Source: Bacteroidota bacterium
Lineage (GTDB): Bacteria > Bacteroidota > Bacteroidia > Bacteroidales > DYOH01
Reading direction: 5' to 3'
DNA: 41,794 nt
NCBI GenBank assembly: GCA_020048155.1
Contig: JAIFMY010000013.1
Coordinates: 1 to 41,794 of the forward strand
Position 1 is the stretch's first letter. Each line of letters begins with the position of its first letter. Shown here piece after piece: positions 10,169 through 19,199 of the stretch. Both the position numbers and the translations under genes were made by a program. The notes beneath the pieces are model-generated. The model was not told where the DNA came from, ran no database searches, and saw only the letters and a list, made by a program, of their open reading frames with translations.

Positions 10169-12814
10169 ATGCGGGTGATTTTTGCATTTTTATTCCTTGT
10201 AGCTCTGACTGTGTTTACAGCATGCAGTACCAAAAAGAATACATTGGTAAACCGTAGCTATCACAACCTTACGGCCAAATACAATATTTTTTTCAACGGC
10301 AACCAAAGCTACAAAGAAGCCATTCGAAAAATTGAAACAAACTGGCGCGATGATTATTCAGCCATTTTGCCCCTCACAAAATATGGCAATAAGGATTTGA
10401 ATAAGTCGGTAGACAATGAAATGGACGTGACTATCAAAAAATCTACAAAATTAATTAAAACCCATTCCATCACAGCCAAACCTAAAAAGTCGCCGGGTGT
10501 ACAAAGCAAAAGACAACAAGAATTTTATAAAAAAACCGATTATTGCAACTGGGTGGACAATAGTTACTTACTGATAGGTAAGGCCAATTTTATTAAATCA
10601 GAACTACCCATGGCCATAAGTACTTTCAACTTGGTGGTCGAAAAATATCCCAATGAACTTGAAAAATACGAAGCGCAGATTTGGCTCGTACGCAGCTATA
10701 TTGAATCTGGAAAATATGGAGATGCACGCGAACTCCTCACCCTGCTTGCTACCGACAAGAAGATGCCAGAAAAGACACTTCATGAAATACACCTACTGAA
10801 TGCCGATTTACTCATAAGAGAGAAAAAATATTCTGATGCCAAAGTACCTCTGCAAAAAGTGATTGAAAAAGAAAAGAAAAGAAAACTTAAACTGAGGTAT
10901 ATTTATATAATGGCTCAGTTGCACTTGGCTACTGGCAATCGCAATGAAGCATATGAATTGTTTAAGAATGTAGAGAAGCGAAACTCAGATTATAATATGG
11001 TTTTCAATGCGCGTATCAATCAGGCACTTGCGTTTAGTGGCGATGCAAGTATGCAAAATAGTATTCAGAAGCAACTCGATAAACTGCTGGCAGATGAGAA
11101 AAATGTGGATTTGAAAGATCAGATTTATTTTGCAAAAGCCAAGCTAGCCGAACAAAAATCAGATATGCCTCAAGCCATTGAACTTTACAAGCAAGCAGCC
11201 GGGGCTGCCAAGCCAGAATCGAATTATAAAGCACTGTCATATCTTGCTTTGGCCGACTACTATTTCAATCAGCGTATCTATATTTCTGCCGGAAATTATT
11301 ACGACAGTACTATGATGGTGCTTCCTAAAACTTATACAGAGTATAATGTTGTGGAAAACAAGGCTGCGGGATTGCTTACTCTTATTAAGAAATTGCAAAT
11401 CATAGAGAGAGAAGACAGTTTGAGGCGGGTTGCCAGAATGCCCGAATCTGAGCAAAATAAAATCATAGAAAAACTTATTCAAGAAGTTGTGCTACAAGAA
11501 CAGGCAGAACTACAAAAACAACAAAACCTCAATGCAAATAATTATTCCGGAAACGAAAACCGAATGGATCCTACCGGTGCAGGAAAATGGTATTTTTATA
11601 ATCCTACTACAGTGAGTTTTGGAATGGCCGAATTTAAAAAGAAATGGGGCGATAGGAAACTTGAAGACCACTGGCGACGCCGGAATAAAAATACAGTTTT
11701 GGCCGAAACCAACACCTCAGATGAAAATGAACAGGATGCCAAAAATGGCAATAGTAAATTTACAAACAAAGATAAAGGATATTATAAACTAAATTTACCG
11801 GTATCCGATTCTTCATTTATGGAATCTGAAAACAAATCTGCTACTGCGCTTTACGAAGCAGCTATGATTTACAAAGACCAGATAAAGTCGTACACAGATG
11901 CCATTAAACTTTTTGAAAAATTTGATAATAATTTCTCATCACACTCTCTGCATCCCGATGTGCTTTACCAATGGTACCTCACCTATAATCTCATGGGCAA
12001 CAGCGAATCTGCCAATCAGATACAGGACAGACTGGTGGACAAGTATCCGGACAGTCACTACGCCAAGTTGCTCACTAAGCCAGGCTATTTGAATGAATTG
12101 AAGGAAAATGAGCAGCAACTAGCCAATATGTATGAATTGGCATACCAACAAATGATAGCACAAAATTATTCTGAATCTCTAAGTATCATTAATCAGGTAA
12201 GGAATAAAACTAAGGGGCACAGGCTCGAACCCAAATACAAATTATTGGAAGCTTTATCATATGGTGGGGTAGGCAATGGAGTGAAATATGTGCAAAGCCT
12301 TGAACAAATAGTGATTGATTTTCCGCAAACACCTGAAAGCCAGAAAGCCATGGATATGCTAAGTGCGCTTCAAAATAGTGCGGCCAACAACACAAACGAG
12401 AGTAACAATCTAGTGCGCACACAAATGGCGAAGGCCGAAGAAATCTACAAATTAGAGATGGAAGCCCAACATTGGGTGGTTTTTCTTCCCAAAAATGAGA
12501 TGTTTGATGCCAATAAAGTACTTTTTCAGGCTGTAGTCTTTAATGCAAATAATTATACCGGACAAAACCTGGAAGTGATTTCGGAAGGAAAAGAACAGAA
12601 TGAGCAGTTTAAAGCAGTGGTAATAAAGAGCTTTCCTGATGGGGCTACTGCGCTCAAATATTACAACAAAATTATACTTGACGCTGAGATAAAAAGCATA
12701 AGCTCGTTGTTCAATTTAATAGTGGTATCACAAACCAATTATGCCAAACTTCCCAGCGACCCCGAACAGAATTTATACCGTATTTTCTTTGAAAAGTACT
12801 ATCTTCGGAAATAA
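10169..12814 (+). CDS. porW: TPR-containing lipoprotein, SprE/PorW-like (T9SS / gliding-associated)
   Basis: Lipobox LTVFTACS, then NRSYHNLTAKYNIFFNGNQSYKEAI, the characteristic N-terminus of SprE/PorW-type proteins, and many TPR-like repeats. Confidence 0.8.
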   Translation: MRVIFAFLFLVALTVFTACSTKKNTLVNRSYHNLTAKYNIFFNGNQSYKEAIRKIETNWRDDYSAILPLTKYGNKDLNKSVDNEMDVTIKKSTKLIKTHSITAKPKKSPGVQSKRQQEFYKKTDYCNWVDNSYLLIGKANFIKSELPMAISTFNLVVEKYPNELEKYEAQIWLVRSYIESGKYGDARELLTLLATDKKMPEKTLHEIHLLNADLLIREKKYSDAKVPLQKVIEKEKKRKLKLRYIYIMAQLHLATGNRNEAYELFKNVEKRNSDYNMVFNARINQALAFSGDASMQNSIQKQLDKLLADEKNVDLKDQIYFAKAKLAEQKSDMPQAIELYKQAAGAAKPESNYKALSYLALADYYFNQRIYISAGNYYDSTMMVLPKTYTEYNVVENKAAGLLTLIKKLQIIEREDSLRRVARMPESEQNKIIEKLIQEVVLQEQAELQKQQNLNANNYSGNENRMDPTGAGKWYFYNPTTVSFGMAEFKKKWGDRKLEDHWRRRNKNTVLAETNTSDENEQDAKNGNSKFTNKDKGYYKLNLPVSDSSFMESENKSATALYEAAMIYKDQIKSYTDAIKLFEKFDNNFSSHSLHPDVLYQWYLTYNLMGNSESANQIQDRLVDKYPDSHYAKLLTKPGYLNELKENEQQLANMYELAYQQMIAQNYSESLSIINQVRNKTKGHRLEPKYKLLEALSYGGVGNGVKYVQSLEQIVIDFPQTPESQKAMDMLSALQNSAANNTNESNNLVRTQMAKAEEIYKLEMEAQHWVVFLPKNEMFDANKVLFQAVVFNANNYTGQNLEVISEGKEQNEQFKAVVIKSFPDGATALKYYNKIILDAEIKSISSLFNLIVVSQTNYAKLPSDPEQNLYRIFFEKYYLRK

Positions 12815-12837
12815 TTTATGCCATAAAACAGGTACCG

Positions 12838-14397
12838 ATGAATAAAGTAAAAATACTCTGGGCCGATGATGAGATTGATTATCTGAAAATATCAATTCAC
12901 TTCTTGCAAGAGAAAGGTTATGAGGTAATAACTGCTAATAATGGGTATGATGCTGTTGAATTGTGTCAGCAGCATAATCTGGATATCGTTTTCTTGGATA
13001 TGAATATGCCAGGAATAAGTGGGCTGGAAACTTTATCTCGCATAAAATCTAAATATCCTAATCTTCCGGTAGTAATGATTACCAAAAGCGAAGAAGAAGA
13101 AATAATGGACGAGGCAGTAGGCCTGAAAATTGACGATTATCTGATTAAACCCGTAAAGCCCAATCAAATACTACTTTCGCTCAAAAAAAATGTGCACCAA
13201 CGTAATTTAGTTACTCAAAAAACAACTTCAGATTATCAGCGTGAGTTTAGCCAACTGAGCATGCTTATCAACGATGCACGAAGCTGGAATGAATGGACTG
13301 AAGTATACAGAAAGTTAGTATTCTGGGAATTGCAATTGCACCAATCTTCGGATCACACCATGGACGAAGTATTGTATATGCAAAAAAATGAAGCCAATGC
13401 GGCATACAGCAAATTTATAAATCGCAATTACCTTAACTGGTTCAACGATACCGAAAAAGATCGCCCGGTCACATCCCAGACTTTATTTCGGCAAAAACTT
13501 TTCCCTATGCTCGAAACCGGGAAAAAGGTGATTTTGATATTAATAGATAATTTGAGATATGACCAGTGGAAAATACTAGAACCACTTATTTCTGAGCATT
13601 TTACTGTACAAGAAGAAGCTTTGTATAGTGCCATTTTGCCTACAGTAACTCAATACGCTCGAAACGCAATGTTTTCCGGTCTCATGCCTTCAGAAATTGA
13701 AAAACTATACCCCAACTTGTGGCAAGAGGAAGACGATGAAGGAAGTAAGAACCAGTACGAGGAGGAATTGCTACTGAGGCAGATGCTCAGATTGGGAAAA
13801 AAAATACGCACCGGATATTTTAAGGTGAATACCAGCAAAGATGGCCGGCGCATTTCCGATCTCATTTCACATTTGAGCCAAAACGATTTCAGTGTCGTTA
13901 TCCATAATTTTATAGATATACTCTCGCATGCACGTACAGAGATGGATATGCTCAGGGAACTGGCTTCGGACGAGGCAGCATACCGTTCGCTCACACTCAC
14001 ATGGTATCAGCATTCGCCACTGAATGAACTCATGCAAGAACTTGCCTCCCGCGACACTACAGTTGTTATAACCACCGATCATGGTTCTATCCGTGTTGCA
14101 AATCCCATCAAGATAGTGGGTGATAAAACTACCAACAATAACCTTAGGTATAAGCAAGGGAAGAACCTGAACTATAATCCCAAGGAAGTATTCGAAATAA
14201 GTAAACCTGGCAAAGCCTTTCTGCCAAATGCCAACATAAGCAGCAGCTATGTTTTTGCCACCAATGCCGATTTTTTTGTATATCCCAACAATTACAATCA
14301 TTTTGTAAAATACTATAAAAACACGTTTCAGCATGGAGGTATATCGCTAGAAGAAATGATGATTCCGTTCGTTGTTTTGCAACCCCGTCACCAATGA
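12838..14397 (+). CDS. porX: Response regulator with PglZ (alkaline phosphatase-like) effector domain, PorX
   Basis: CheY-like receiver (ILWADDEIDYLKI, VFLDMNMPG, MITKSEEEE, YLIKPVKP) fused to a PglZ domain (VILILIDNLRYDQWKILEPLI, ILPTVTQYARNAMFSGLMP, VVITTDHGSIRV). Confidence 0.92.
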   Translation: MNKVKILWADDEIDYLKISIHFLQEKGYEVITANNGYDAVELCQQHNLDIVFLDMNMPGISGLETLSRIKSKYPNLPVVMITKSEEEEIMDEAVGLKIDDYLIKPVKPNQILLSLKKNVHQRNLVTQKTTSDYQREFSQLSMLINDARSWNEWTEVYRKLVFWELQLHQSSDHTMDEVLYMQKNEANAAYSKFINRNYLNWFNDTEKDRPVTSQTLFRQKLFPMLETGKKVILILIDNLRYDQWKILEPLISEHFTVQEEALYSAILPTVTQYARNAMFSGLMPSEIEKLYPNLWQEEDDEGSKNQYEEELLLRQMLRLGKKIRTGYFKVNTSKDGRRISDLISHLSQNDFSVVIHNFIDILSHARTEMDMLRELASDEAAYRSLTLTWYQHSPLNELMQELASRDTTVVITTDHGSIRVANPIKIVGDKTTNNNLRYKQGKNLNYNPKEVFEISKPGKAFLPNANISSSYVFATNADFFVYPNNYNHFVKYYKNTFQHGGISLEEMMIPFVVLQPRHQ

Positions 14398-14407
14398 TGA
14401 TTTCTTT

Positions 14408-14839
14408 ATGAGTGTATTTTTTGAAATAGAGAATGTAAATCAACTGAAAGAACCCGCAAAGTATATTGCAGAACTTACTCAAAGGTATCATGTATTCTCA
14501 TTTTACGGTGCTATGGGTGCAGGAAAAACAACATTTATAAAGGAAATTTGTATCGAATTGCAAATTGATGATTTGGTAAATAGTCCTACATTTGCAATTA
14601 TAAACCAGTATGTTTATCGACCAGGCAAATCCGTATATCATTTCGATTTTTACCGGATAAACAAACTGGAAGAGGTTTATGATATGGGCTACGAAGATTA
14701 TTTTTACAGCAACAATATCTGTTTCATTGAGTGGCCTGAAAAAATTGAAGAACTATTGCCTGAGGAAAACGTTTCAGTGCAGATAGAAGACATGGGTGGA
14801 AGCAAACGCAAAATAATTATTAACGTTCCAAAAATATAA
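14408..14839 (+). CDS. tsaE: tRNA threonylcarbamoyladenosine biosynthesis ATPase TsaE
   Basis: Walker A GAMGAGKTTFIKEI, NSPTFAIINQY, HFDFYRINKLEEVYDMGYEDYFYSNNICFIEWPEKI. Start placed at the internal Met MSVFFEIENV. Confidence 0.93.
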   Translation: MSVFFEIENVNQLKEPAKYIAELTQRYHVFSFYGAMGAGKTTFIKEICIELQIDDLVNSPTFAIINQYVYRPGKSVYHFDFYRINKLEEVYDMGYEDYFYSNNICFIEWPEKIEELLPEENVSVQIEDMGGSKRKIIINVPKI

Positions 14840-14844
14840 GTCAT

Positions 14845-16059
14845 ATGGATCTGCCGGGATTAAGCAGGGGAATTCAATTGTCTGAGGCATTCATACCCCA
14901 GGAGGAGATGCTTGAGCTATACAAAGGCCGCAAAAAACTCACCATAGGACTACCTCGCGAGATAGATTCAAATGAGATGAGAATACCTCTCACCCCAGAA
15001 GCTGTAGATACTTTGGTATCGGCGGGGCATGATATTTTTGTGGAATCAAAAGCTGGTGATGGAGCCAATTTTACTGATTTGCAATATAGCGAAGCCGGTG
15101 CCATTATTGTAAACAATCGGGAGCAGGTCATGAAATCGGAAATAGTACTCAAGGTAGCGCCTTATACAATGGATGATGTAAAGTACATGAATAGTTCACA
15201 ATCATTATTTTCAGCGCTTCATATTAGATCACAAAAGTCAGAAGTTTTGCATGCAATGATGGAAAAACGTGTTACTGCCATTGCTTTCGAAAATCTGATG
15301 CAAGATACAGACTATTATCCGGTAGTGCGCGCCATGAGCGAAATAGCCGGTACAGCTGCCATATTTATTGCTGCAGAACTACTTAGCAAAACCCACAAAG
15401 GAAAAGGTATTCTGTTGGGCGGGCTTACCGGGGTTACTCCCGCAGAGGTAGTCATTATTGGCGCAGGAAACGCCGGCGAGTTTGCTGCACGGGCAGCCTT
15501 AGGGGTGGGAGCTGCAGTGAAAGTTTTCGATTTCTCGGTTCAAAAACTCGACAAGTTGCAACGAAGTCTTGGACAGCGGTTGTATACTTCAGTGATGCAT
15601 CGCACCGTGCTCGATAAAGCACTCCACTCTGCCGATGTTGTGATTGGCGCTCTTCCTTATCATACCGACAATCGTTATGTGATCACTGAAGATATGGTAC
15701 ATGGTATAAAACGCGGAGCGGTGATTATTGATTTGAGCATCGATGGCAATCCGACCTTCGAAACATCCAGACCTACAACCAACGAGTCACCTACTTTCCT
15801 GGAACATGGTGTCATACACTATTGTGTTCCCAATCTGGCCTCACGATATTCCAAAACAGCATCCATAGCACTCAGCAATATTTTTACCCCTATCATTTTG
15901 CGTATAGCAGATGCAGGAAGCATACGCAAACTGCTAAAGTCCGACATGGGGCTGCGACGTGGCGTATATCTTTACAATGGTTTGCTTACCAATCACCAGC
16001 TAGGCGATATTATGGGCATACATGCCAAGAATATCGATTTACTCATGGCAGCATTCTAA
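14845..16059 (+). CDS. ald: Alanine dehydrogenase
   Basis: IGLPREIDSNEMRIPLTPEAVDTLVSAGH, GGLTGVTPAEVVIIGAGNAGEFAARAALGVGA, Rossmann fold. Confidence 0.9.
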   Translation: MDLPGLSRGIQLSEAFIPQEEMLELYKGRKKLTIGLPREIDSNEMRIPLTPEAVDTLVSAGHDIFVESKAGDGANFTDLQYSEAGAIIVNNREQVMKSEIVLKVAPYTMDDVKYMNSSQSLFSALHIRSQKSEVLHAMMEKRVTAIAFENLMQDTDYYPVVRAMSEIAGTAAIFIAAELLSKTHKGKGILLGGLTGVTPAEVVIIGAGNAGEFAARAALGVGAAVKVFDFSVQKLDKLQRSLGQRLYTSVMHRTVLDKALHSADVVIGALPYHTDNRYVITEDMVHGIKRGAVIIDLSIDGNPTFETSRPTTNESPTFLEHGVIHYCVPNLASRYSKTASIALSNIFTPIILRIADAGSIRKLLKSDMGLRRGVYLYNGLLTNHQLGDIMGIHAKNIDLLMAAF

Positions 16060-16060
16060 A

Positions 16061-16795
16061 CTACAAGCATCGGGCATCTTTACGCTTTTTTGCATCTCTT
16101 CCTGAGAGAATAGTTTTGTTTATGTATTCCGGAGCATAAGGTACTTTGCAAGCTGTGCCTGCCATATCTACTTTTACCTTACCTATTATTTCCGAAAGAG
16201 TAATTATTTGCTGAGTAAATTCGGGCATATACACTGCAGCGCTAATCATGAAATTATTCATGGCATACTTTACCCGATTGGGCGAAAGATTTATAAAACC
16301 GGTAACTCTTGCTATCAGGCTGCTTATAAGCTCATTGTCTATTTGGTCGTTTTCAGTAATCATCACCAGAGAGGAGAGGGTAGACCAGCCACTCGAAGCT
16401 ATATTTTCTGAAGGGTCGTCTATCCATTTCATGGCCATCTCAAAACCATGCGGCGACATAGATGCTACCCAAGGAACAGTATACTCGCTCAGCCAAGACC
16501 AGTATGCAGCCACCACCCACTTCTGAAGTACGTCGGGAGTCATTTGCTTCGGATCGCACAGCAAGCCGGCCAGATACATGGCATCTGAGTTGCCAGTATC
16601 ATATAATTGCAACGCCAATGGGTGATCTATGCCCACACGTTTCACTATTTTTTTCAATATTTCGGCCCGTACACCAAAAAAAGGTTCGCGAGCACCATGT
16701 TTCATGAGCATTGCTTTGGCAGAGGGCACAGCATTTTGCTCGAGCTCTGCCATCATTTGCACTAGGGTAAAAGTTTCTTTGGTTTTTTGTGCCAT
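16061..16795 (-). CDS. DNA alkylation repair protein (AlkD-like, HEAT-like fold)
   Basis: FFGVRAEILKKIVKRVG..HPLALQLYDTGNSDAMYLAGLLCDPKQMT, characteristic of the DNA alkylation repair family. Confidence 0.82.
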   Translation of the reverse strand: MAQKTKETFTLVQMMAELEQNAVPSAKAMLMKHGAREPFFGVRAEILKKIVKRVGIDHPLALQLYDTGNSDAMYLAGLLCDPKQMTPDVLQKWVVAAYWSWLSEYTVPWVASMSPHGFEMAMKWIDDPSENIASSGWSTLSSLVMITENDQIDNELISSLIARVTGFINLSPNRVKYAMNNFMISAAVYMPEFTQQIITLSEIIGKVKVDMAGTACKVPYAPEYINKTILSGRDAKKRKDARCL

Positions 16796-16883
16796 GTGAA
16801 ATAGGTGTTTATATATTCAGCATATAGTGCTACATAAATTTAGCGATATTTTGAATCCGGAGTAAACAGATTGAAATATTTCA

Positions 16884-16925
16884 TAAAAAAAAAGACATAC
16901 AAGTTGTTTTTAAACCCATATGTCT
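16884..16925 (-). terminator. Rho-independent terminator for the minus-strand gene 16948..18153
   Basis: On the minus strand: agacatatgggtttaaaaacaacttgtatgtct hairpin followed by a T run. Confidence 0.6.
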
Positions 16926-16947
16926 GAATTGAAAAATTTATAAAATA

Positions 16948-18153
16948 TTATTTTATGATTTCATCTCCATTTAACCTGAAGAGTACCATTCGGTCAAATC
17001 TACCGGCCACAAATGTGCGGGTAAGCACTACTATGCCCCCATCGGGAGTTTGTTGTATGTCTGCCAATATTGCCGGCATCGAACCGCCCAGATATTTGGT
17101 ATATACTAGTTTTGAAGTAGCCATATCATAAAAATACAGCATGGTCTGTTTGTTTTTGGAAGTAGTGGCAAATACAAGCAATTGTTTACCGCCAAGCGTC
17201 ATCACCATAGAACGGAAAGTACCATTTTGTTCTATTTCATGATCTATTGTGCCTTCCAAATTATCGGTATGACTTATGTTATTAGGCTGCAATTCAATGG
17301 CAGGATATATGTAGCTGTCTCCAAAACTGTAACGTGTGAGAGCAAAAGTGTTTCCGGTAAGGTGCATACAAGAACTTACAGCCCCATCATATCTGAATCC
17401 ATTGAGTACACCTTTGGCATTTCCGGCATTATCTGTAAAATTGAGTGAGAGTGAGTAGTTGGCAAAGCCATTCATAAAATAGTAACTTCCATCAGCGGTA
17501 CTTCCGGTAAAGAAGGGATACATATCGCCCGTTTTGGTTTGGTGATATACAATTTTTGCCTCTGTATCTTCAATCACCGGAAAACCTCGGCTCCATTGCA
17601 CATTGGTAGCATTGTTAATTTTGGATAAGTAAGTTGTACGGCTGAAACGCTCGTAGCTTTGCAACAAAAAACCACCATCGGGTGTGGCAGATGCCGCCAA
17701 AGGATAAGTAAATTGTGGAAATGCTTCAACCAAAGAAACGGTGGCAGCGTTCACATCAATACTCATCAGGTAGCTGCCCAGTGTAGTGGCATCCATGCAA
17801 AAAAAGTAATACTGATTGTTGATGGCCATTAGCTGTGGTACCGGATTGCGATATGGGTCGTCGGCCACTACTTTCCATTGCACTTCGCCCAGGGCATCGG
17901 TTTTTACCACCAGCACATTCCAGTATGCGTAGTTTCCGGCGGTATTGGCCAGGTAAGAAGCCAATATCAAGTAGCCACCATCGGGAGTAGTTTCAATATC
18001 CACTGGGTAGTACGACGCTGAGTAATTGTCGTCGTGGTATATGCGCATAAACTCTTTCTGCGGGGGAAGTTCTTCTTTGTCTATTTTGCACGAAACCATG
18101 GAAATAGATGGCAGTAAGAACATGATGAAATATAAAAAATAATTTATTTTCAT
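16948..18153 (-). CDS. Hypothetical lipoprotein with repeated T(P)DGG(Y/F/I) motifs (beta-propeller-like)
   Basis: Lipobox SISMVSC; motifs TTPDGGYLIL, ATPDGGFLLQS, QTPDGGIVVLT suggest repeats. Confidence 0.75.
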   Translation of the reverse strand: MKINYFLYFIMFLLPSISMVSCKIDKEELPPQKEFMRIYHDDNYSASYYPVDIETTPDGGYLILASYLANTAGNYAYWNVLVVKTDALGEVQWKVVADDPYRNPVPQLMAINNQYYFFCMDATTLGSYLMSIDVNAATVSLVEAFPQFTYPLAASATPDGGFLLQSYERFSRTTYLSKINNATNVQWSRGFPVIEDTEAKIVYHQTKTGDMYPFFTGSTADGSYYFMNGFANYSLSLNFTDNAGNAKGVLNGFRYDGAVSSCMHLTGNTFALTRYSFGDSYIYPAIELQPNNISHTDNLEGTIDHEIEQNGTFRSMVMTLGGKQLLVFATTSKNKQTMLYFYDMATSKLVYTKYLGGSMPAILADIQQTPDGGIVVLTRTFVAGRFDRMVLFRLNGDEIIK

Positions 18154-18162
18154 GAAAAATAT

Positions 18163-19002
18163 TTATTTACGCTCTGCACGGGCCTCGCACAGCATGGGTA
18201 TTACAATGATAAAATTGATTTGAAGATTGGAAAGACGAATATCGTCGGCAGTAGTGTATGTAGCTCCAATAACATCTTGGTTAGAAAACCTTTTTGAAGC
18301 ACTCACGGGGTTCATAAGGCTGCGTCTATAATTGGCTTCTATACCCAGATAAGTTCCGGATATATTATACATAAGCCCTCCACCAAACGAAAATCCATAG
18401 TGCCACTTGATAAAACTGCCGGGAGTAGCAATTTCGGAAGGTGCTATGCTCAGCTCCTGCTCGCCATCTATAGAAGCATCGGTAAAATGATAAGTGGTCG
18501 CTAACCATGCATTTCGGCGCTGGTTGTAATACATACCGCCTTGAACATAAGTTTTAAGCCTTTTTCCCGTAATAAGATAGCGGAGATTGAGTGGAATTTC
18601 GAGGTATAAGATTTTGTACTTATGCTCGTACTCAGCAGTAAATCGGCCTTCTGCCGCTTCCCATGTATATGTATTGCTGAATCCTAACTCATTAGTCAAG
18701 AAACCGGGGTGAACACCAATTTCAAATAAGTTTCCCAAACGGTAGTCTATCATCATTCCGAAGTGGGTTTGGGCGTTTTGCCTCAAAGACGCATATTCTT
18801 TTTCCTGTAAAGACGGGTTTTCTCCAACTGAACTAAATACACTGAATTCTTGCTTTATTGTAGGTGACGTAAAATTGACACCACCTTTAACCCCCAATGA
18901 AAAATTGAGAAACGACCATAATGGCTGTTTACTCTTGTACTGAGCCATGACAGGAAGGCTAAAGAAACAAAGCCAAGCCGCAAAAAGGAATATTTTTCTC
19001 AT
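18163..19002 (-). CDS. Outer-membrane beta-barrel protein (PorT-like fold)
   Basis: Signal peptide (MRKIFLFAAWLCFFSLPVMAQ), alternating amphipathic strands, GVKGGVNFTSP motif. Confidence 0.8.
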   Translation of the reverse strand: MRKIFLFAAWLCFFSLPVMAQYKSKQPLWSFLNFSLGVKGGVNFTSPTIKQEFSVFSSVGENPSLQEKEYASLRQNAQTHFGMMIDYRLGNLFEIGVHPGFLTNELGFSNTYTWEAAEGRFTAEYEHKYKILYLEIPLNLRYLITGKRLKTYVQGGMYYNQRRNAWLATTYHFTDASIDGEQELSIAPSEIATPGSFIKWHYGFSFGGGLMYNISGTYLGIEANYRRSLMNPVSASKRFSNQDVIGATYTTADDIRLSNLQINFIIVIPMLCEARAERK

Positions 19003-19199
19003 AACAATAAATTTTCAAGGTCTGGTTTTTGTCTGTGCTAAAATGAAAGATACGTATATAACGAAAATGTAGAAATATATGTATATCAGATTGCTCAAAA
19101 ATAGTTCAAATTTTGTATTCTAAAAGACCTGTTTATGAATTCAAATGATTAATTTTGAATTTCGTATAAAAGCACAAATTTTATCTCCCTGTATTTATA

